64,000 nucleotides of DNA from Lepidostoma basale. Its lineage: Eukaryota > Arthropoda > Insecta > Trichoptera > Lepidostomatidae. The notes below the pieces were generated by a model. The model was not told where the DNA came from. It did no database searches and was given only the letters and a program-made list of their open reading frames with translations. The position numbers and the translations under genes are program-made. Each line of letters starts with the position of its first letter. Within the stretch, counting starts at the first letter, position 1. The stretch spans positions 1,178,001-1,242,000 of the forward strand of contig JAHDVF020001564.1 of the NCBI GenBank assembly GCA_022606425.2, in the 5' to 3' direction. This document shows, piece after piece, positions 60,301-64,000 of the stretch.

Positions 60301-63300
60301 CGTATGGGGGGAGTAACGGAGACACCTTTCACAGAGCTATTGGTCCCGTGTTGTGTTTGGGGCAATTTTTTGGCCTAATGCCACTCATCGGAGTTCTAGG
60401 AAAAAATTACAAATATCTAAAGTAAGAAATATTTATTATATATAATATATAATTCAGAGAGCGCCATTTTTATGAATTACTCATCTCAAGGGCGCTGTAG
60501 AAGATGCTCCGTTTTATCAACTAGATAAAAATAATGACAGCAATAATAATAAACATATTTAGTATGAGGGCTGCACCTAACGTAGTCGATCAGCCCTTCC
60601 TGTCAGGAAATGATAATTTGAAAAGGTGCGTTTTGAGTCTAGATCTAAACTCTGATTGATTCTCAATGCACTTAAGGTCTGCTGGAAGACTGTTCCAGGC
60701 TGAAGGGCCGTCTACCGCGAAGGCTCGGTCGCCAAAGTTTGTGCTTGGACAGCGTTTTGGCACAGTCAATCTACCGATCGCAGAAGACTTAGCTGATCGC
60801 AATGTAGACTGTCTGGCATTCAGGTTCTCGTTGATGCAGAGTTCAGATATATAAGCTGGTGCCATTCCATGCAACGCCTTATAGACCGTCCCAACAGAGC
60901 TTGTATTGTATCCTTTCTGGACATTTCAGCCAGTGGAGCTCCTTAAGATGCTGTGTTATGTGACAACTTTTTGGCACACCCCTTATCAGTCTTGCTGCTG
61001 CATAGAATGCAGATTGGAGTTTATTTGTTTGCTGTTTGGGGATGTTGGCTTAGACTCGTTTGCAGTAATCTAGTCGGGACACGACGAAGGAATTGTTCTA
61101 CTTCGTTTTCTTTTAATAGATGAGACGACCTGTGACATAGAAATTATGTCTCCCGAGAAGATAAAATCCAACTGTCGCTTCATCTCTTAGATGTATTCCA
61201 GGTGGAATGTGTCCAGAAGAGATTTTGTTCTCTCACTTCTTCTGCTTTATTTATGACTGCGTCTTTTTTTGGAGCCTGTTCCTGGGATGTATGTTAGATA
61301 TCCAACTGTCTCGCCATCTTTTGGGCGGTCTTCCTAGAAGTCGATTTCCTGTTGGTACTTTATTTGCGGCTATATTTATCACTATTTCAGAACATGCTCT
61401 TTCCACATGATCTCTCCAGTAGCGTCTTCTCAGTTTTCCCCTTCGCACGACATTTTCCACATTGAAATTTTTCTTATTTCAGAATGTCTTACTCTACATT
61501 TGATAGTCAAAGATATTTATTTATGCAGTATTTATTGTACTTTGATTCTAAAATAAAACGATTTTATTAAACTGACAATTTTGTTTATATTTCTAGATTC
61601 AAATGGATATGTTGGCGAATGTTGCACGCGATGATCACTTTGGCCGGTGGAAGTTTCTTTCTCTGCCTTTGCATTTGGAGGTTTTACCTCTCCGGGGTGG
61701 ATATACACAATGTAGGAAAGTAAACCAATAATTAAGTAACCAACCCCTAAAAACATGTAGTGTCTGATTTTAAGGCAACTCAAAATGTCAAATTGTTTAT
61801 TGATCCAGAAACAATTAATTTCTATAACCAACATTCCTTCTCTCCTTTTTAAGAATTAAATCACATGTTTCCACACATTTTCAATTAATATTTTATAATA
61901 CTTAAGAAATTGAAAACAACTTTGTTTAATCCACAAAATATTTTTTTTAAATATTATAAAACACGACATATTAAATTTTCTTCGTTTAAATTCTAAACAA
62001 AAAACAGATATTTGGCAAAAAAGTGGTGTATATAAAATTAAATGTAAAGATTGTGATGCTTTTTGCATAGGCAAAACATGACGAACATTTTAAACACGTA
62101 TTAACGAATACAAACAAGCTTTCACTAAACATACTTTTTTTCTGAGATGGCTAACCATTGTATTGAATTTGACCATTGTTTCGATAAAAATAACACAATA
62201 TTTCTACACACAGTTAACAATAGCAATAAATTAAACAAACTTGAAAATTTTGAAATCCTGAAATTGGGTGAAAACATAATTAATAATCAGATTCCTCCTT
62301 TTACTCCTTTCTCCTTAAATACTTTGTCTACAATTAATCTCCCAAGCTCCCTTTCATCAATCATTTATTAATTTCTATATAAATTATGTCTTTTCTAATG
62401 TACGTTTTTTCTAAATTACAATTTTTTATATATGTTTTTTTTATATATATTTATCATCATGTATTACTATTATTTAATATTATTTATTAGTTCTTGCTGA
62501 CAAAAAAAAATTAGTACTTATAACAAATAGCCCAGGTTAATTTTGTAATTTAAATTATTGTATCGAATTTTTAAATGCGTTTTTATATTAGTCTTTCTTT
62601 GTTCAGTTTTTATTATATTTTAACACCTGTATCCTCCTATCTTGTCGTGTTTTTATTTATTATTAAAATTTGTGGATTAAACAAAGTTATTTCAATTTCC
62701 TAAGTATATTACTATGGAATTCCACAGTGTTAATGCCTTAGCGTTCAATAAGTTTAATATTTTATTATAAGTAACTTTGTGTGTGTGTTTATTTTAAAAT
62801 TTTGAATTTTGTAGTATTATTAGTATTTAGTGAAATTAATACAAATAATATTTTTAAAGACAAACACAAACAAGAAAGTGGAACTGAAACGTTTTTATTT
62901 AAAAACATGTTTCTTTAAAAAAAATATTTAAATAAATTGACTCACTGATCACGTTACTTACTAGTTTCGTACTATACCTTATTTAGTTAGGGATATCAAG
63001 GAATTTATTAAATTTTGTTTAACATTTAAAAAATAATTATAATTTAATTTACTAATTCCTTAATTAACCCTTAATTTAATGACATTTTAAATTGTATCAA
63101 AATCTGTAATTTTAGTCATCTATTGCAAAAAATTTAATGTCGGCCACGTTAGAAGTCAGAGAAATCGACGCGCGTGCATGACACGATGTATGAATGTTGA
63201 GGAAGCGAGAGAAATGTGTCAGGAAAGAAAAGTGTGGCAGTACATACTTTCTGTCTACGCCTTCGGGGAGACGGCGTGGTGGTTAGTTAGTTAGTTAGTT

Positions 63301-64000
63301 TTTTTTTCAAAAATTAATAAATTAAAATTAAAAAAATGTTTTGTTTAATTTAACAAATATCGATAAAAATGTTTTGAAAGAAAATTTAGTAGAAAGATAG
63401 CAAATTTACTAATGTAATTGAAAAAGTATTTTTTGAATATTTTATATGAAATTTAATAATCAAATAAACAATATTATATCACATTTGCACAAAACATTCA
63501 TATGTTTAGACAAACAAAACTCTTGATTTTGTTGTCCATGAAATTCACATCAGAGCCAATAAAGTAAGTTTCTACGATCGTGATTTCGGCACTGCGAGTC
63601 CGTTGGCGTGGAATAGTAATATAGATGATAATACTACATAAGCCTCCCTTCCCGACTTCCACAACTCTCTATCCCTCACCGCTCTGCGCCATTGACCTCC
63701 TGCCACTCGTTTAATGCCATCAGACCATCTTGCTTGTGGTCTGCCAGAATTTGTGTAGCTGTTTCTCTTTCGCCACTCCAGGCCAGAAGATCTTATCATC
63801 CGAATGAATTTGATTTATCTAATAGGGATGGCAGTCTTCTACGGAAGCACCTTCCTAACGCAGGTTCTCTTCCTCCGCCTGGGCATCCGCTGGCCTCGGG
63901 TGGCTGCTGCCATCGCCAAGGAGGAGACCATGAGACCGCCGCGCCAAGGAAGCAAGCACCGCACACTCAAGACCAGACTCAACATCTGCAGCTTCTTGGT
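54248..64000 (+). CDS. Sugar-type gustatory receptor 3 (Gr5a/Gr64 clade), 5' five exons
   Basis: Exons: 54248-54369, 56044-56102, 60265-60421, 61597-61715 (donor uncertain), 63826-64000 (runs off the window). Order and phases equal receptor 2: short hydrophilic N-terminal exons, a TM1 exon with FHRAIGPVLCLGQFFGLMPL, a TM2 exon, then TM3 (MAVFYGSTFLTQVLFLRLGI). Role expected as for receptor 2. At the end of the fourth exon the position homologous to GT in receptor 2 reads GA (TAG/GAAAGT), and nearby GT sites would break the frame. So the gene may use a non-canonical donor, contain a sequencing error, or be a pseudogene. No stop is seen inside the exons themselves. Confidence 0.75.
54525..54860 (+). 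repeat. Z repeat, + orientation
   Basis: CTCAATAGAGACGAAGATGC to GGTTGATCAAGGTGTTTACA to TACAACATTCCCCATTCC, then an internally deleted right part. Confidence 0.7.
55290..55830 (+). mobile_element. RTE-like LINE family 1A insertion
   Basis: MAVHNGVLLPTLTYGSEAWN, RRMCGYSVYDRVSNENIRSE, GSLRWFGHMERMNEERMVKK open to 55652, then the 3' end GGCGTGATGGTTAGTTGG. TTTACCAA occurs on both sides (about 55281 and 55832), a likely target duplication in the Penelope-like sequence. Confidence 0.85.
56044..56102 (+). CDS. Receptor 3 exon 2, predicted
   Basis: 59 nt, acceptor TTTTAATTACAG, donor CGAGG/GTAAGA, phase 2 in and phase 1 out. Encodes SFLVGESKMAQLKQFLILE. Confidence 0.55.
56375..56674. repeat. Left half of the low-copy segment split by the pogo-like element
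   Basis: Minus strand SVYIRSRELLPWKMQPRVLQ and YNKRDI then DDDEEFLFL. Aligns with 23440-23555; continues at 58482-58760. Confidence 0.65.
57000..57240 (-). pseudogene. Pogo/jerky-like transposase C-terminal cysteine cluster
   Basis: Minus strand EECLCLVCTESFDCSKPGRE, a stop in place of the usual Trp, then IQCIACNKRTHIFCI and DSDIDLSD with stop. The C-x2-C...QC-x2-C...H-x2-C pattern is typical of the tail of these proteins. Confidence 0.6.
57570..57960 (-). pseudogene. Pogo/jerky-like transposase N-terminal region (Psq-type HTH)
   Basis: RGQTSEENYKRAAKEVTEKK, a frameshift in an A-run at about 57889-57895, then SIRRAAEVYKVNFMTLHRYI and NKPRQIFSVDQEKELTLYIN, FEPSEITDRPMPE. The layout follows insect jerky/pogo proteins. 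Confidence 0.7.
58482..58810 (+). repeat. Right half of the split low-copy segment
   Basis: + strand MELMAQIFSALLHKKALTF then RIVSLILIFIILGIVSLKLI, a near copy of 23625-23765 (MAQIFSALLHKRGLTF). Hydrophobic; whether it was ever a protein is unclear. Confidence 0.6.
58817..59060 (-). mobile_element. RTE-like LINE family 1C, 3' end
   Basis: ACCATCACGCCGTTACTTCC, then ATAATTCTCGCGCCTCTTC and TTCGAACATGGTCGCC as in 51610-51790. Confidence 0.7.
59185..59432. repeat. Z repeat, inverted pair
   Basis: + piece 59185-59287 (GGATTTCACCCATTGCGGGT, GGTTGATCAAGGT) joined to a minus piece (GGAATGGGGAATGTTGTAA to TCTCTATTGAGATAAAATT). Confidence 0.65.
59450..60178 (-). mobile_element. Two LINE C-terminal fragments in tandem
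   Basis: 59450-59660: KIKGRRGVGREQLSWVRNIR and EWTGVTGAQNLFQVA. 59665-60178: AIGKLRHVLTSKIPQCLKTK, VFNQCVLSVMTYGAETWTLT, MERAMLGIILRDRFRNEFIR, then VGRPPARWTDYLKRIAG in another frame. Confidence 0.75.
60265..60421 (+). CDS. Receptor 3 exon 3 (TM1)
   Basis: 157 nt, phase 1 in, phase 2 out (AAA/GTAAGA). Encodes TSLQQRGPTAIAYGG and GDTFHRAIGPVLCLGQFFGL. Confidence 0.88.
60585..61090 (-). mobile_element. L2/CR1-like LINE C-terminal fragment
   Basis: Minus strand HGMAPAYISELCINENLNAR, FGDRAFAVDGPSAWNSLPAD and FRSRLKTHLFKLSF; upstream LKCPERIQYKLC in another frame. Better preserved than 2579-2880. Confidence 0.75.
61225..61480 (-). mobile_element. RTE-like LINE family 2-like C-terminus
   Basis: MENVVRRGKLRRRYWRDHVE, then LLGRPPKRWRDSWISN. 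Confidence 0.65.
61597..61715 (+). CDS. Receptor 3 exon 4 (TM2), donor anomalous
   Basis: 119 nt by homology to receptor 2 exon 4, acceptor atatttctag. Encodes FKWICWRMLHAMITLAGGSF and YLSGVDIHNV. The expected donor reads GTAG/GAAAGT; real GT dinucleotides at 61712 and 61720 give wrong phases. Confidence 0.8.
61960..62790 (+). pseudogene. Penelope-like element, GIY-YIG fragment and 3' region
   Basis: SGVYKIKCKDCDAFCIGKT with a stop, then MANHCIEFDHCFDKNN and LENFEILKLGE (same C-terminal block as 24635 and 55007). The 3' region 62500-62790 matches, inverted, 51340-51600, including a decayed CCTGTATCCTCCTATCTTGTCG motif where the hammerhead-like element stood. Confidence 0.75.
62791..63134. 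other. Intron, AT-rich, nothing recognised
   Basis: No assignable element. Confidence 0.3.
63135..63302 (+). mobile_element. RTE-like LINE family 1A, 3' end
   Basis: AATGTCGGCCACGTTAGAAG to GGCGTGGTGGTTAGTTAGTTAGTT; one of the cleanest tails. Confidence 0.85.
63303..63544. other. Intron, AT-rich, nothing recognised
   Basis: No assignable element. Confidence 0.3.
63545..63800. mobile_element. Adjoining LINE scraps
   Basis: + strand 63545-63618: IRANKVSFYDRDFGTASPLA followed by WNS, an L2/CR1 tail. Minus strand 63620-63800: LEWRKRNSYTNSGRPQARWS and GGQWRRAVRDRELWKS, an RTE/BovB-like tail. Confidence 0.6.
63826..64000 (+). CDS. Receptor 3 exon 5 (TM3), partial at window edge
   Basis: Starts after TTATCTAATAG in phase 1. 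Encodes MAVFYGSTFLTQVLFLRLGI, RWPRVAAAIAKEETMRPP and LNICSFLV. Aligned to receptor 2 exon 35012-35200, which continues 12-14 codons further. GC-rich relative to its surroundings. Confidence 0.88.

Overview
This is a stretch of insect nuclear genome. It is AT-rich and intron-bearing, and it is crowded with retrotransposon and MITE relics. The host coding content is part of a tandem array of sugar-type gustatory receptors (Gr5a/Gr64 clade), all on the + strand. Host exons make up only a few per cent of the window. The order of insect is not decided from the sequence.

Receptor layout. Receptor 1 is present as its last five exons (477-21030). Receptor 2 appears complete: 11 exons between 27188 and 44565 sum to 1413 nt, an exact multiple of three, giving about 470 residues. 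Receptor 3 starts at 54248 and its fifth exon runs off the right edge. Exon lengths and intron phases are shared between paralogues (123, 155 and 90 nt internal exons; 119 nt for the second transmembrane exon), and receptors 1 and 2 both end in the TYhhhhhQF signature of insect gustatory receptors. Receptor 3 lacks a GT donor where receptor 2 has one, so it may use a rare splice site or may be decaying.

Mobile-element layout. The third intron of receptor 1 visible here contains an 8385 bp LTR element on the minus strand (8342-16726). Its two LTRs are 1960 bp each, with one difference noticed by eye, and they flank 4.5 kb with no recognisable gag or pol: a young non-autonomous LARD-like element. 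About sixteen copies of an RTE-like LINE with a (TTAG)n or (TTG)n tail are scattered in both orientations. A second RTE-like family (longest ORF 40966-42009), two Jockey-like families, L2/CR1-like pieces, mariner fragments, hAT and Tigger MITEs with intact target duplications, a TTAA-type MITE, and Penelope-like GIY-YIG fragments are also present. Many are nested, so relative ages can be read.

Less ordinary structures. (i) A 1.8 kb pogo/jerky-like derivative with perfect 24 bp G-rich inverted ends (56675-58481) is inserted into a repeat whose uninterrupted paralogue lies at about 23.3-23.8 kb. (ii) Several hammerhead-ribozyme-like motifs lie near Penelope-like debris; the best is at 53077-53108. 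(iii) A ~460 bp dispersed repeat occurs as tandem units and repeatedly as inverted pairs, including a ~1 kb intronic palindrome. (iv) A SINE-like element shares its 3' tail with the RTE-like LINE. Together the picture is a receptor array whose introns are stretched by successive insertions while exon phases are kept.
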